From Punctularia strigosozonata HHB-11173 SS5 (taxonomy: Eukaryota > Basidiomycota > Agaricomycetes > Corticiales > Punctulariaceae), in NCBI RefSeq assembly GCF_000264995.1, contig NW_006767436.1, positions 2,001,011-2,065,010 of the forward strand: a stretch of 64,000 nt of DNA, written 5' to 3'. Shown here in pieces: positions 22,210-33,033 of this stretch. Made by a program: the position numbers and the translations under genes. Every line of letters begins with the position of its first letter. Positions within the stretch are counted from its first letter, which is position 1. The notes below the pieces were generated by a model that worked only from the letters and a program-made list of their open reading frames with translations, was not told where the DNA came from and did no database searches.

Positions 22210-23890
22210 CGGCGGTGAGTCTTCATTGCTCGGCATTGCTTCGTTGTTGACGCACGACGTTATTGCTTGATTTGTTCCAGCAAGCCGCCTCGATGCTCGG
22301 CTTGTGGTGATTGTGCCCCTGCAACCACGGTGCACCGCCCGCAGTGCGGCTTCACAGTGTACATACTGTACTTGTACCCTTTACGAGTACGTGTTCCGCC
22401 CGGCGATGGGCTCGATCCACGAAGGGTCGTATGTCCGGTACAGCTGCATTCCCGGCTCATGCATACCCGTCGGGTGGCGACCTACAGCCCGTTGCTCTGC
22501 ATTCCGAGTTCTACTCGCGCTAATATGACCGGTAAAATAAATGACAAGGACCCCAAACCACCGCCGTCGCCTCGCGATGGGAGCTGCTGGCTTATAGCGC
22601 ATCATGATACTACTTACGCGTCGAGGGTATTTCGTGAATGTGCACCATACAACTTTCTCAAACGAAGATCCCCTTAACCGTGATTGGATGGTCGACAGCC
22701 TGGTTGGACACGGTTTATCGCGGACGTGTGGTCGTAAATCGGAGCGGAGTATCAAGACACATAGTTCGGTTCCCTAATAATAATAATAGCAGGTGCGGTC
22801 AATCTACGATCACCGGGTGTACGAAGTTTGTCGGCCGTTTGCCCCCCCCCCCCCCAATCAGATTGACGGTCGTCTGGAACCCGAGGGCCGACACCACAAC
22901 TTCGTAGAAGATGAGTGATTTTGGCCTTTGGTTGGTTGAGCCAGGCATCAGGCTCTGCATGTTCCCACCCATTTATTTGCGACTACTGTTTCTTGCACAT
23001 GTCTGGGGGGGCGATTCGGTATACGTACTATCATTCAGATGCAGGCGCACTAACGCCCGCGAAGTGTGGATCCGCGGACATACAGAACGCGTAGGAAGTC
23101 AATAGATGAGCTCGAACGTGTCTGCTTTGGGGTGGTCCGGCCGAGTAGGGTTGAGCTCTTGGGCGGGCAGATCAGCGTATTAGGTACAGCGGGTTTCAGC
23201 AGCACTGATCTGCGGGTAAGCCTAGAGACTGGTGACTGAACATAGTACTCGAGGAAGAGAACGCGGTCTTGTTGCGTGAGACCGACGGACTGCGGGCAGG
23301 GCACGATGCTCCCGGTCGAGCACCAACCCTGGCGAAGCAGCCCCGATCCGTCTGCGATCGCGCCTAAGTGCGGTTTCCTTTCTCGAGGGTCGGGACGTAT
23401 GGGTGCAGGAACAGGTCTCGACCCCCCCGCGTCGGAGGAAGGGACGGTGGTCATGGGAGGTTATCGGTTCCAATCGCGGATGATGTGAGGGCGTTGAAGA
23501 CGGACGAGTACGTCTGCGATATCACGAGTGCCGTCGTGCTCGTCGCGGTCCGCAACGCGAGACGTAAGAACGGAAGGCATCTCCCGTGGCGGGCGTTGGG
23601 GACCCCAGATTGCTCGTGTGGTGCGACCGCGGTGGCCTGTGGGCGGCTCGACAGCGCGGACGCACATACTTACACAAGCCAAGCCGGACCAGACAGAGGC
23701 ACGTTCCCGCGCTCGTCTGTCGTTTTCTCGGCGAATCGTCCGGTTTAACTGCGACCCCTGAGGCTTCGGGGTCCCCACGTGCACGTTTTGGCTCATAGCC
23801 GCCGCGCGCCGGCCTCTTTCCCCATTATAATCCCTAACCTCCAACCCTTATAACACACCGCCTTTCCCCTTCGTTATTCCCCGTTTAATC
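22210..23890. other. 1.7-kb gap with no recognised gene; short simple repeats
   Basis: No known protein was recognised in any frame and the open frames have shuffled-looking composition. It contains a run of 14 C at 22842-22855 and a short TAA microsatellite at about 22775-22788. A moderately long minus-strand frame (23050-23454) and another (23461-23844) are arginine-rich and unconvincing. The last 150 bp must hold the Rheb promoter (pyrimidine-rich CTTTCCCC stretches at 23813-23880). Confidence 0.5.
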
Positions 23891-24719
23891 ATGCCCGGCG
23901 AGCTACTGAAGAAACGCAAAATCGCTGTCCTTGGGTCCCGTTCAGTCGGTGAGCACCCCCCCTCGCTTCTTCGTCATGTGGCGACCCGTCGAAGCTCACC
24001 CTGGTCGCGTGCAGGGAAATCATCCCTTGTCGTCCAGTTCGTCGACAACCAATTCGTCGACTCGTATTACCCTACCATCGAAAGCACCTATACCAAGACC
24101 GTCAACTATAATGGCGTCGAGTACGAGTGCGACATCATCGACACCGCTGGCCAGGTCAGCGTCATAGCAACCGATGAACCGAACTCTCCCCCCGCTGACG
24201 CTTCTCCCAGGACGAGTACTCGATATTGAACTCCAAGCACGCGATAGGCATCCACGGATTCGTCCTGGTCTACTCGGTCACCAACCGCAGCTCGTTGAAC
24301 ATGATCCAGATCATCTACGACAAGATCATCGACTTCTGCGGCCAAAAGGAGATCCCGTGTGTCATCGTCGGGTCCAAGACCGACCTTACTAGGTAAGTAA
24401 CGCACGAGCGCTCTGTGCGTCACTGCATAGTGACGCTCCTCCTTATCACTTTCCAATGGACACTGCCTCATAGTATACCGAGCAGACAGGTTGACGCGGA
24501 CGGGGCGAAGAAGATTGCGGACGCGAACCACGCGGCGTTCGTCGAAACCAGCGCGAAGAACAACGTCAACGTTGGTGAGTGTCTAGAACGCTCTGGCACA
24601 ATGTCCGCGTCCTGATCGTCGCCATAGGCAAGGTTTTCCAGCTATGTCTACAGGAAATCGAGAAGCACTCACCCTCCAGCAAAGCGGAACCGCCAAAGAC
24701 CCCCTGTGTTATTATGTGA
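23891..24719 (+). CDS. Rheb small GTPase (TORC1 activator)
   Basis: Ras-superfamily G motifs are all readable across exons: KIAVLGSRSV joined to GKSSLVVQFVDNQF (G1, with the Rheb-type Arg in place of Ras Gly12), YYPTIESTYTKTV (effector region/G2), CDIIDTAGQDEYS (G3), VGSKTDLT (G4, SKTD where Ras has NKxD) and ETSAKNNVNV (G5). The C-terminus is EPPKTPCVIM, a CaaX box for prenylation and membrane attachment. The CaaX motif, the Arg in G1 and the TYTKTV effector region identify Rheb. Rheb-GTP activates TOR complex 1 in metazoans and fission yeast, and is counteracted by TSC1/TSC2. Four introns are seen, the first splitting the G1 loop at 23950. Length is about 185 residues, normal for the family. 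The stop is TGA at 24717-24719. Confidence 0.95.
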
Positions 24720-26271
24720 TTCGCGCATCCGCCATGCTGTCTGCGGCTGCAATCGGGCCTCACTGGGACGATGCGACCTCTTCGTTGTGCTTCGGGTCTT
24801 CCATCGACAAGTGGCTTGCGTTGTCACCTCATACACTTGCCTCCAGGCTCATTTTTCACTTTGCCCTAGAACATTATTCCGCCCAGTTCTTAGTTTGTAT
24901 TGTTTGTAATCCTTATTAGCCCCGTCTGTTGTTGGGCCTAGAGGCTACCTTCCGTAGTAAGCACTTCCCTGGGGGTTTCTAATGAAACCAGTGGCAATAC
25001 ATCTCCTGACCGTTGCCTATTGCCGAAATGAATCAGAACTATGATTATATGCAGTGGCAAAGAATATAAGTGCGGAAACGGAACGATCATTTATGGTTTC
25101 ACCTGTCCACGCAAATAAATGCATTACAGTGAGTCCGTAGCTCGTTTGGTGCAGAGCGCTCAATACCGCTGTCCCACAGGCTGCCCACGGCATACGCCGT
25201 CTGTGAGCATGGGCGGTGATCAGAAACAACTCCACGACCGGACAAGACCCATCAGGTCAGCTCTGCGTCTGAGCAGAACGTCTCCGGAGAGCAGTGCCAC
25301 CCTGGGCGGGGATCAACTTCTCCAGGACAACTCTCGCAGCGCGCGGGTACGCACGAACTGTCTTCCTTCGAGCTCACGCTAGCTTATCTTACTTCGGGGA
25401 TCTCTTCGTCCGGAGCGGTTTGCCTCCAGTGGTCCAATCCACCGCGTCTTCCCTGCTTATCGCAGATTTTCTAGCCGCGGCCGTCGGCTGTGGCGTGACC
25501 CACGAGAGGTGTATATGCACTCTCCGGCGATCGAGAGCGTCGTGTGTATATATGCCACCCATACAGCGGAACGACGTCGGCGAAATAGTTCAACGGTGTG
25601 TGCAGTATTAGGAACTGATGAACGGCACCAGTTTCCAAGGGCACGCCTGGCGCCCATCCTAACGCGGTCGCCTCACAGCGCGTGCGAGCCAAAACGCGCG
25701 CAAATGTACGACGGGGGTAAAGAAGCAACCAGGGCTGCGAGCTTTCTAACACAGATGCTAGGATCGGTACTTCGCCGGGAACTTGCTAGTGTAAGAGGAA
25801 TTGAGCGCAGCGGTGTAAGGGTAATCCAAGCGCGGACATCCCGATACCTTGCCGTACATACAGACCAGATGGCCCTAGACCCGAAGCGGCGGCTCCTTAA
25901 CACAATCGAAGTTGGGCCCGTCAAAGAAGGTGTATGAAGGCTCGAACCCAGATCGGCTATGGCTAGCCTGCCTAGTTCGAGGACGAAGAAGGTTGTAACT
26001 TCAAGGGGCGGAAATTGAGATCACGTCCAGATTCATCTGGGTCTCCATAAATTGCGACAGATTTGTAGCTCCTTATCCGGAGGCATTGAACAGACAACAC
26101 ATCGCCCGGAGCGCCCGAATAGGACATCATTTGTCAATCTCCAGGCGAGACTTGATACGCTCCAGAGACGACCAGCATGGCCACGCTCGATATGATATAT
26201 GATATATGGTGTAAATCAACATAAATATTCGTGAATGTAGATGTCTCACTGCGTATGTGTGCACATCACGT
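24720..26271. other. 1.55-kb gap with no recognised gene
   Basis: The first few hundred bases are T-rich 3' flank of Rheb. The rest carries open frames up to about 140 codons (for example 25509-25937 plus) with no family resemblance and Arg/Ser-rich shadow-like composition. A tRNA-like string (TAGCTCGTTTGG near 25138) lacks the rest of a tRNA. No repeat or element boundary was found by eye. Confidence 0.45.
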
Positions 26272-27372
26272 CTAACACTCATCCGCGGGCGGTATAAGGA
26301 GGCTTGGGTGGTTGGACCGTATGCTGTCGCATCCCACCTCGGGATTGGGACATCGTTCTGTGCACGGATCTGTCAGCAAGAAAGTCTTGTAAGCATAGCT
26401 GGCCATCTAGACGAACTCGGACGATAACTGAATGACTGACCTGCAACGAACTCCTCAATACTTGACAGCTCAGTGTCGGATCCGGCGTCATCGTCAGTGA
26501 GCTCATCACTGGTACTGCCATCATCCATGGAGCTCGGGGAATAGTCCGCGTCACTCTCGTCGTAGTCGTAGGCAAAACTCGGTCCCTCGTATCTTGTATG
26601 CGATGCAATGCCGGTGACACCGTAGTCGGTCGTGATGATCTCGGGGACATCTCGATTCCTCTGGAGTGTCTCGTATTTAGCGATGATACATTGGGGTCAG
26701 GTCAAACATACGAACCACTCCTACGTGAAGGCCGATAGGCGAGTTGTTTGACTCGAAATTGTCGTCATAGTTGGGGTGCGAGCGCGGGTACCCACTCGCG
26801 TCTTCGTATGATCCTCGGTTTTCGACGTCCGAATAAATCTCAGGTTCGTCGATAAGATCGACATCGAACCCGTCTTCATCCGTTTCGTCCTCTGCCTCCG
26901 TCACATCTAGTTCCATGTCATCGTCTTCAGCGTCCGGTTCTCCTGGTATGTACTCTCCTCCATCCGATGATTCGTCATCTGGGACGTGAATCTCGAGGAA
27001 AGGATGTCTGCATGAGGGACACGTTCCGTGAAGTCCATTGATCCATTCTTTGAGGCTAAGATGCATTTGAGCAAGATCAAAGATGCACGACAATGCGATG
27101 TCATACTCTCGTGTGCAGAATAAATGCCCACAACCTTCGACTTTCGTTACGCTCGTGACGGCAGGTTCGCTTGAGTGGTGAGCGAAGAGTGATGCTTCAC
27201 CAGCGTCTTCTACAATGGAATCGAACGCAACCAGGCATATCGGACATGAATCCGCCAAGTCAATTTCCGATGGGCTGAGCCGCGGAAGGTTATCCACCGC
27301 GTCCTTGATATGCTCTACCAAAGTTAGGGGTATGTCGGCCGCATCACGGAAATTGATGAACTCGGCAGCCAT
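26272..27372 (-). CDS. RING-finger protein, probable E3 ubiquitin ligase (paralog 1)
   Basis: The start is the ATG at 27372 (MAAEFINFRDAADIPLTL); no upstream in-frame ATG is present. A RING-type finger follows: DSCPICLVAFDSI, then a spacer, CGHLFCTRD, LKEWINGLHGTCPSCRHPF. The second-pair region needs removal of a 51-bp intron (GTATGA to CTTAG, about 27065-27115) to give CTRDLKEWI; because its length is a multiple of three the frame stays open if it is retained. The remainder is very acidic (DDMELDVTEAEDETDEDGFD). Further introns join SPIGLH to RNRDVPEIITTDYG and on to a C-terminus ending LLIPPADEC (TAG at 26272-26274). RING fingers of this spacing usually recruit E2 enzymes; the substrate is unknown. 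A related gene lies at 49549-50384. Confidence 0.75.
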
Positions 27373-27714
27373 CCGGTATGTGAGCTGACGGTTCGCGAGT
27401 GGGTATGTCGATTGTCCTTTTGTCAGGAGAGTGTATGTCACGCGATTGAGCAGAAGTAGTGGCCGTCAAGCATCGTGAGGTCAGATCAGGGGGCCGCAAA
27501 CGCGGTAAACAGGAGAAAACGTATCACGTGGACGACGCGTCTTACGCGTCACGGTAGTATTCAGCTGTAAGTTCTAGTTACTATTCTCTCGCCACCATCA
27601 ACGTCATTGGGTTGGATCCCAAGCCTACAAATAAACCAGCAGAACTCTAATGATCATCGGCTTGAATTGATCTCGGCGTTCCCTAATGTTGTTCACATTC
27701 ATCTGTCCATCTTG

Positions 27715-28650
27715 CTAGTCCGCGGACGTGGGTTTATCCCATTTCTCGGTCTCGCACAACGCCCCGTACAGCTCTGGCCTCCTCCACTCCAACATGGGAT
27801 TCACCTTGATCTTTGCTTGGTATCGCTCTCGGCTCAAATCCACCTCCGCAATCACCATTTCTTCAGCTGTGCCGTCCGCGATAGTGAGCACCTGACCATC
27901 AGGCCCGACGACACAGCTTCCCCCGGAAAACGCATCCGTTGCGTTGTTTGCGTACAGTATGAAGCAGTGGTTCTCGACTGCACGGGTGCGCAGCGTGTAT
28001 TCGTGTATGGAGGCGTCTGCGTTCGCAGTCGGAACGCAGATGAGAAGCGGGCTATAGTGATGCTCTCCAGGCGTCTTCAGCCGAAGGACACGGGCGGGCT
28101 CGGGAAACTCGATGTCCCAGCATATCAGAACATTAACAAAGGCGTCAAGGGCGTTTTCGACCGGCACAGAATCACAGAAGTGCTGTCCGAGGGTGAAATG
28201 AACGTTCTCGAACGTGGAAGCTGCCCATGGATGTGTCTTGTGGTACGTGATCTCGAGATCCCCGGTCGGGCTGAAGGAGGACGCCGTGATATGGCGTTTT
28301 CCTGTTAAAAACGAAGTGGACGGATAGGATACCACAATACGCATGCCAGCGTCCTTCGCAGCTGATGAAATCGTCTCCACAACAAGGCTAGAAGACTCTG
28401 TCGCTGCCACGACAGCGGATTCATCAACATCGTAACCACAGGTTCCGAGCTCCGGAAACACCAGCAACTGAACGCCGAGCTCTTGACCGCGTTGTATGTA
28501 CCCCAGCATCCGTTCCAGATTTGCGGCGGTTGCCCCTTGAGATTTATCCGGGGCGAATTGCACTACACCACATTTCAAGCGATGCTGTGGTGCCGCACAG
28601 GCGCTCTTCGAGGTCACGCCGCCAGAATCTTTTGGAGTAGAGTCCGGCAT
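27715..28650 (-). CDS. Nitrilase-superfamily carbon-nitrogen hydrolase
   Basis: Single-exon gene starting at the ATG at 28650 (MPDSTPKDSGG). The catalytic triad of the family is visible: Glu in LLVFPELGTCGYD, Lys in ITYHKTHPWAAS, and Cys in VLICWDIEFPEPARVL. A C-terminal GGSCVVGPDGQVL with DGTAEEMVIAEVDL is also typical. Length (about 311 residues) is normal for the amidase branch. The superfamily hydrolyses C-N bonds in amides, carbamoyl groups or nitriles through a cysteine thioester. The short CWD-type nucleophile elbow and lack of extra domains suggest an omega-amidase or carbamoylase-like aliphatic amidase, but the substrate is not determined. Absence of introns is unusual beside its intron-rich neighbours, though common for this family in fungi. 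Confidence 0.87.
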   Translation of the reverse strand: MPDSTPKDSGGVTSKSACAAPQHRLKCGVVQFAPDKSQGATAANLERMLGYIQRGQELGVQLLVFPELGTCGYDVDESAVVAATESSSLVVETISSAAKDAGMRIVVSYPSTSFLTGKRHITASSFSPTGDLEITYHKTHPWAASTFENVHFTLGQHFCDSVPVENALDAFVNVLICWDIEFPEPARVLRLKTPGEHHYSPLLICVPTANADASIHEYTLRTRAVENHCFILYANNATDAFSGGSCVVGPDGQVLTIADGTAEEMVIAEVDLSRERYQAKIKVNPMLEWRRPELYGALCETEKWDKPTSAD

Positions 28651-28901
28651 TAATATATAGGGCAACAAGTTGCGGACAACTAGCTGAAAGGGGAAGCAGG
28701 CATAGGATTTGGTGGCAGCTCATGAGCCGGAAATGGGATGACGGCTCACAAGGTGAGTGATGGAGATACGAACGGTCGTCTTCTCGATAGAGCTTCTAGA
28801 GGAATGCGGGAGCAGTTCTCGAGCACTGTAAGTAACTGAACAAAGGCAAGGATCGTTGGCATTCTTGGCAGGATCCGCACGTGAGTTTAAAAGTGTTCAA
28901 T

Positions 28902-29174
28902 CACAGCCAGAGTATTTCATTACAAACCACGTTTGTACATTTTTCTTTATGAAAATTGATATCAATTGTTAAAGTCCCCATCAAAATTGGATCTTTACTT
29001 GAAATAGAGAAGTACATTATGTCTACGTATGGAAGGTCATTTACTATATTAAAATATATTACCACACTTTTATTGCTGTGCAAACCACGTGTGGACAGCA
29101 ATCTGAGGATGAAGTATAAATCATCATAAAGAAAATTGTACAAATGTAGTTTGTAATGAAATACTTTGGCTGTG
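28902..29174. mobile_element. 273-bp MITE-like element with 51-bp terminal inverted repeats
   Basis: The left end CACAGCCAGAGTATTTCATT and the reverse complement of the right end CACAGCCAAAGTATTTCATT match over the outer 51 bases with four mismatches. The element is flanked on both sides by AAT (28899-28901 and 29175-29177), a candidate 3-bp target-site duplication. It is AT-rich, unlike its surroundings, and codes for nothing. The interior has an 8-bp stem (ATTGCTGT ... ACAGCAAT, about 29072-29102) and a TTGATATCAA palindrome (about 28959). These are features of a non-autonomous DNA transposon. A 3-bp duplication with a CAC start recalls CACTA-type elements, but the superfamily is not proven. 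The few differences between ends suggest a relatively young copy. Confidence 0.75.
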
Positions 29175-29183
29175 AATGCTTGG

Positions 29184-29400
29184 CTGTTTCGTCACAGCAG
29201 CCTTGATATTTCGCGCCTGGATCCACCGTTCCCAGGTTTCTTTGAAGTTGAATACAGAAGTGCGAGGATTGGCGAACCTTACCCCTTCCAGTTGGCAATA
29301 CTTGTCTTCAGAGTACGGATCGTGCATTTAATATCATCTGTTTCGTCACAGCAGCCTCGATATATTCTCGCGATCCACCGTTCTGGATTTCTTTCGAGGT
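29184..29400. repeat. Degenerate direct repeat, about 65-bp units 154 bp apart
   Basis: Two copies start CTGTTTCGTCACAGCAGCC (29184 and 29338), continue with a TTGATAT/TCGATAT-like stretch, then share GATCCACCGTTC and TTTCTTTGA/TTTCTTTCGA. Identity is high at the start and falls off. They lie directly beside the inverted-repeat element and may be part of a larger older insertion or a local duplication. Confidence 0.6.
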
Positions 29401-30357
29401 TTGCTCAGAAGTAACGATCACTAACTACTTAATCGAGGATGGGGTCGGCGGACCGACGCCCTTCCACTTAGTAATAGTTGGCCAACAACTAATCAAATCA
29501 ATGGTTTGGCTGCTCTCGCACGTGCCAGATACGGGCCGGGTCTGCTAGTAGTCGGGCCTACAGGGATTGTACTGAAGTATCTTGGAAGCATTCAACTTGA
29601 GAACGCAGCTGAACCGTTACTATGTAGTATTTTGTAGCTGAAGACATCTTAGCACAGGGATATGACCAAATGGCGGGCCAAGCGCCCTCTGAGAGAGGCG
29701 TTAAAGGTGCCGATTGTAGAACATATAGGTGATGAAGACAGCTGTTTCACGGATCAGTATCCCTCTGGAGTCTGGTTGCAGGTGAATTGCGGGGAATATA
29801 TATGACGTGCGGGGTACGGGAAACATTTACGACGCTTGGTCGTTGGAAAAAAAAGAGAAGGCAATGATGAATTACCAAGCGGCCGTTCTACATCATGAGA
29901 GCGACGTGCGTCCGCCATTCGGAGCATCGTGTACGTGTCGTGGACCGAGATACTTGTACGGGACATGCGCCATCAAACAGCGCACATATGAAATGAAGTT
30001 CAGCTTGGAGGAAATTGGGCTATTGATCTTGGCAGGTCATGACCAGTTCCGAGGTCAAAGGCTGGCCCGGCGGTCGATGAGACAATCACAGCGACTGAAG
30101 GTATCCGATTGAAAGTGTTATGCAGCGTCGATATCGATTGCAAAAGCTACTAGTAGGCAAAGAGCCAGAACGCAAGCACGGTCAGTCAAGGGCTGAGGTC
30201 AAGCGCGTGCGTTTCCAATCGCCCACGCGTGAATCGACCCATTCGCTAATCACTGTTACTTACCCCATCGACAGCCCCCTTCCCCAGCACAACCGGTCTT
30301 CATCTCAGGCCGCGACGACGGTCCTGCTCCTGCCCACGGCGGATCGCGGGGCGAGCC

Positions 30358-31744
30358 ATGAACTCGCTCTCTTACCTGTCTCGCCAGTTCGACCACCTAG
30401 CTTCTCCTCGGGCTCCGCCATCCATCCCCGTCCTCGCCCGTACCACTGCGATCCTCGACGGAGACGTGCACAGCATCAAGCGGGTGAAGACCTGGACTAA
30501 ACCTTTCTCCATTCAGCCACCTCCTGTTGCACCCAGAGATGTTCCGCCGAACTCGCCCAAGCGGTCCCACTCGTCGCCCGGCGCAGTCTTTCCTCCGTCA
30601 ATGCCGAAGTCAGTCCAGGCATCGCCGCTCATCAAAGTCAAGACAACCGCAAATGAAAACGTCCTCCGAAGGATGTTTTTCGTCCGGGTCTTTGTGACCC
30701 TGTGCAACGCAGTGCGCGGATTCTGGCATTCCTTGACAGGAGCGCGTTCGGGACGAAGGGTGGACCGGGCAGCAGAAGAAGGGCCGGAAGCGGATGGGAA
30801 GGATAGCGAAATCGAACCCAAGGATGAGCTGATGTTCACTCCGACACCTACCACACCGGTCGTATCTGTCCAACCCGCACCGGCCATCCCACCACATCTG
30901 CCACGGTTACACTCGGACCCTGCGGCGCTATTAGATGAGAAGCATGTCCTCACTGCGACAGAAGCCCCAGTAGCTGGCAGTGCGCGCAAAACCCCGTTCC
31001 ACTTACCGAAGACCTTGGTGCTGGACCTTGACGAAACACTCATCCATTCGACGTCCAAGCCTCTGAATCAGAGCCTCGTCAGCAGATCCGGCATTTTGGG
31101 ATGGTTTGGCTTCGGGAAGAAGGGGAAAGGCACTAGTCATATTGTCGAGGTCATGTTAGGAGGCCGAAGGACCGTGTATCACGTCCACAAGCGACCTTTT
31201 GTAGACTACTTCCTTAGAAAGGTACCGCACCTCGCGGGAGTCGTCCATGCATGGCTCTGACGATATTTGCTCAGGTTTCGACATGGTACACCCTCGTAAT
31301 ATTCACGGCCTCAATGCAGGAATACGCGGATCCCGTCATCGACTGGCTGGATGCTGGGCGCGGCATATTGGAGCGGCGGTTCTTCCGGGAGGTTAGCAGG
31401 CGCATTCCCAATTTGAATACATGATGCTCACGGTGCTGTATAGTCATGCACGCAACATCCTAATGGTTCTTATATGAAGGATCTGACTTTAGTAGAACAA
31501 GATCTATCACGAGTTTGCCTGATAGACAACTCACCGGTATGCTACACTCTGAACGAAGGCGGGTACTTTCTGTTTACCTGTGATACATTGGTCTTATTGT
31601 TGTGATGCAGCCAACGGCATTCCCATAGAAGGCTGGACGCATGACCCATCAGACGAAGCCCTCCTCGATCTACTCCCTGTCTTGGACTCGTTGCGCTTCA
31701 CGGGCGATGTTCGGAGAGTATTAGGTATTCGTGGATTCTCATAA
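30358..31744 (+). CDS. NEM1: Nem1-like nuclear envelope phosphatase (FCP1/SCP family)
   Basis: The start ATG at 30358 ([14 protein letters not shown]) precedes a Pro/Ser-rich N-terminus, a hydrophobic segment [20 protein letters not shown] (likely membrane association), and the catalytic domain with [18 protein letters not shown] (DxDxT nucleophile). Later exons give [63 protein letters not shown], then [19 protein letters not shown], ending [10 protein letters not shown]. Nem1 with Spo7 dephosphorylates lipin (Pah1) at the nuclear/ER membrane to steer phosphatidate toward triacylglycerol. The penultimate intron (31559-31610) must start with GC to connect NEA to NGIPIEGW; a GT donor at 31536 would place a stop directly after. 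Stop TAA at 31742-31744. Confidence 0.92.
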
Positions 31745-32137
31745 CACTCGCATCGCATGGATTCATCTCCACCGGGCCGATGGACAATTCTGGGCTCACC
31801 GTCTTTTCCTCTTCCTCTGGCTCCTCCGTACCATTCGCATAACTTAATACTCGCAATAACGTGGCAGAAATCATTCAGCGATCCCAATAATCAACTGCTC
31901 TCCATCCATGTATAATTACACCGCCACAGGAGTGCCTTATCACATGTCGTGCTGATCTGGGACGAATATAAGTCTTGAGATGTTCCACCATACGAATGAA
32001 TCGAATGAATTGGACGACATATTACAAACATGTGAATTAGGAGAGCAATAATAAACATCGGAGGAGGGTGGTTCACAGTACAGCCTAGTATAACAGGGAA
32101 AGGTATTATGGATGTCGCACAACGACAGGGCGGCCTG
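31745..32137. other. Convergent 3' region between Nem1 and Snf7 genes
   Basis: No exon recognised. AT-rich runs (31980-32110) are consistent with the two 3' untranslated regions and polyadenylation signals of convergent genes. Confidence 0.5.
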
Positions 32138-33033
32138 TTACATAGCAAGCTCGGCCTGTAGTGCCTTGAGTTGAGCCTCTTCGTCATCCTCTTCGGCAAC
32201 CCGGGCAGCTGGAGCTAAGATAGCGCATGTCAGAAGTTATCGCAAGCCGTAGTATAAAGCAACACGAACTCTGGACTTTACTGGGGCCCGCTGGTGCGTG
32301 TATTGGAACGTGGTCTGCACCCATAAGCCTGTCGTTAAGCTCTTCCTGCTCCAATTCCGCGAGCTCTGCCTTGAGTTCATCCTGCAAAGAGTGGCACAAC
32401 GTCATGAGTTGAAGATTGATATGAGGATATACAATGACCGACACACCTCGTCGATCTGATCGCCAGCGCCATACATCGGGTTAGAAATTGCCTCCGAAAT
32501 CTCATTCGCAACCTGGGTTTGCTCCTGGATAGATGACATAGTCGCGTCAACCTTGTCGAGAGTCCTGAGTGTGGGGTAAGCTCTAGGTCAGATTCAGGTA
32601 AGAGGTCCGCGGACATGTTGCCATGAATATGCTTCAGGGCGTCGGCACCCTTCTTGAGTGCAGCCATAGTTTCCGCGTTCATGTTCGCAGATTCTAGCGT
32701 ATTAACCTGCATCTCCAGTTGCATGCGTGTACCTTGCAACCTATCCATCTCCTGCTCGTGGACCTTCTTCCTCCGCAAGGCGTTCGTCGCGGCTGAGGGT
32801 CATATTGTACCAATGAATAGCATGATGATACTAAGGCACATGTACCACGCACCCGTCTTGTTGGTTGTTGCGTTTGCCTTCGCTTTCGCAACCTCCTCAT
32901 TTATCTTCTTCTGCAAGTACTCCTCCTTCTTCTCAAGCATCTGAAGTTGCTGCCGCAGAGTTACTATCGCATCTCGAGCGGATTGCTTAGGATCCCGGCG
33001 ACCGCCAAAGTAGCTCATAAAGCTGGCCATCAT
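32138..33033 (-). CDS. SNF7: ESCRT-III subunit Snf7/Vps32
   Basis: The start ATG at 33033 gives MMASFMSYFGGRRDPKQSAR. The basic N-terminal helix region continues with DAIVTLRQQLQMLEKKEEYL and QKKINEEVAKAKANATTNK, then RRKKVHEQEMDRLQ, TLESANMNAETMAALKKGA and MKHI-like ALKHIHGNM. Later exons give TLDKVDATMSSIQEQT, ANEISEAISNPM, ELKAELAELEQEELNDRL and the acidic C-terminus ending LKALQAELAM (TAA at 32138-32140). This is the typical basic core plus acidic autoinhibitory tail of Snf7, which polymerises at endosomes to drive membrane scission in multivesicular body sorting. Length is about 220 residues. Several short introns interrupt it. In the same frame an upstream extension to 33084 exists but MMASFMSYFGG is the family start. 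Confidence 0.93.

Larger units (their letters stand above)
28651..30357. other. 1.7-kb repeat-bearing intergenic region
   Basis: Contains the inverted-repeat element at 28902-29174 and a degenerate direct repeat at 29184-29400. The interval 29420-30150 shows nothing recognisable. The last 150 bases are the promoter and 5' untranslated region of the Nem1-like gene. No protein-coding exon was recognised. Confidence 0.55.

Noticed and set aside
23050-23844. Minus-strand open frames of 127-134 codons upstream of Rheb
   Set aside because: Arg/Pro/Ser-rich, no family motif, overlapping frames of similar length on both strands, typical of GC-rich non-coding DNA.
25131-25205. tRNA-like string with TAGCTCGTTTGGTGCAGAGC (D-arm-like)
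   Set aside because: No anticodon arm and no TTCGA-type T arm at the right distance, so a tRNA fold cannot be drawn.
25905-25960. T-arm-like GGCTCGAACCC on the minus strand
   Set aside because: The 5-bp T stem does not pair and no D arm lies upstream on that strand.
28651-30357. Possible LTR or retroelement remnant because of the repeats
   Set aside because: No polymerase, integrase or capsid-like frame and no long terminal direct repeats; the inverted-repeat ends fit a small DNA transposon.
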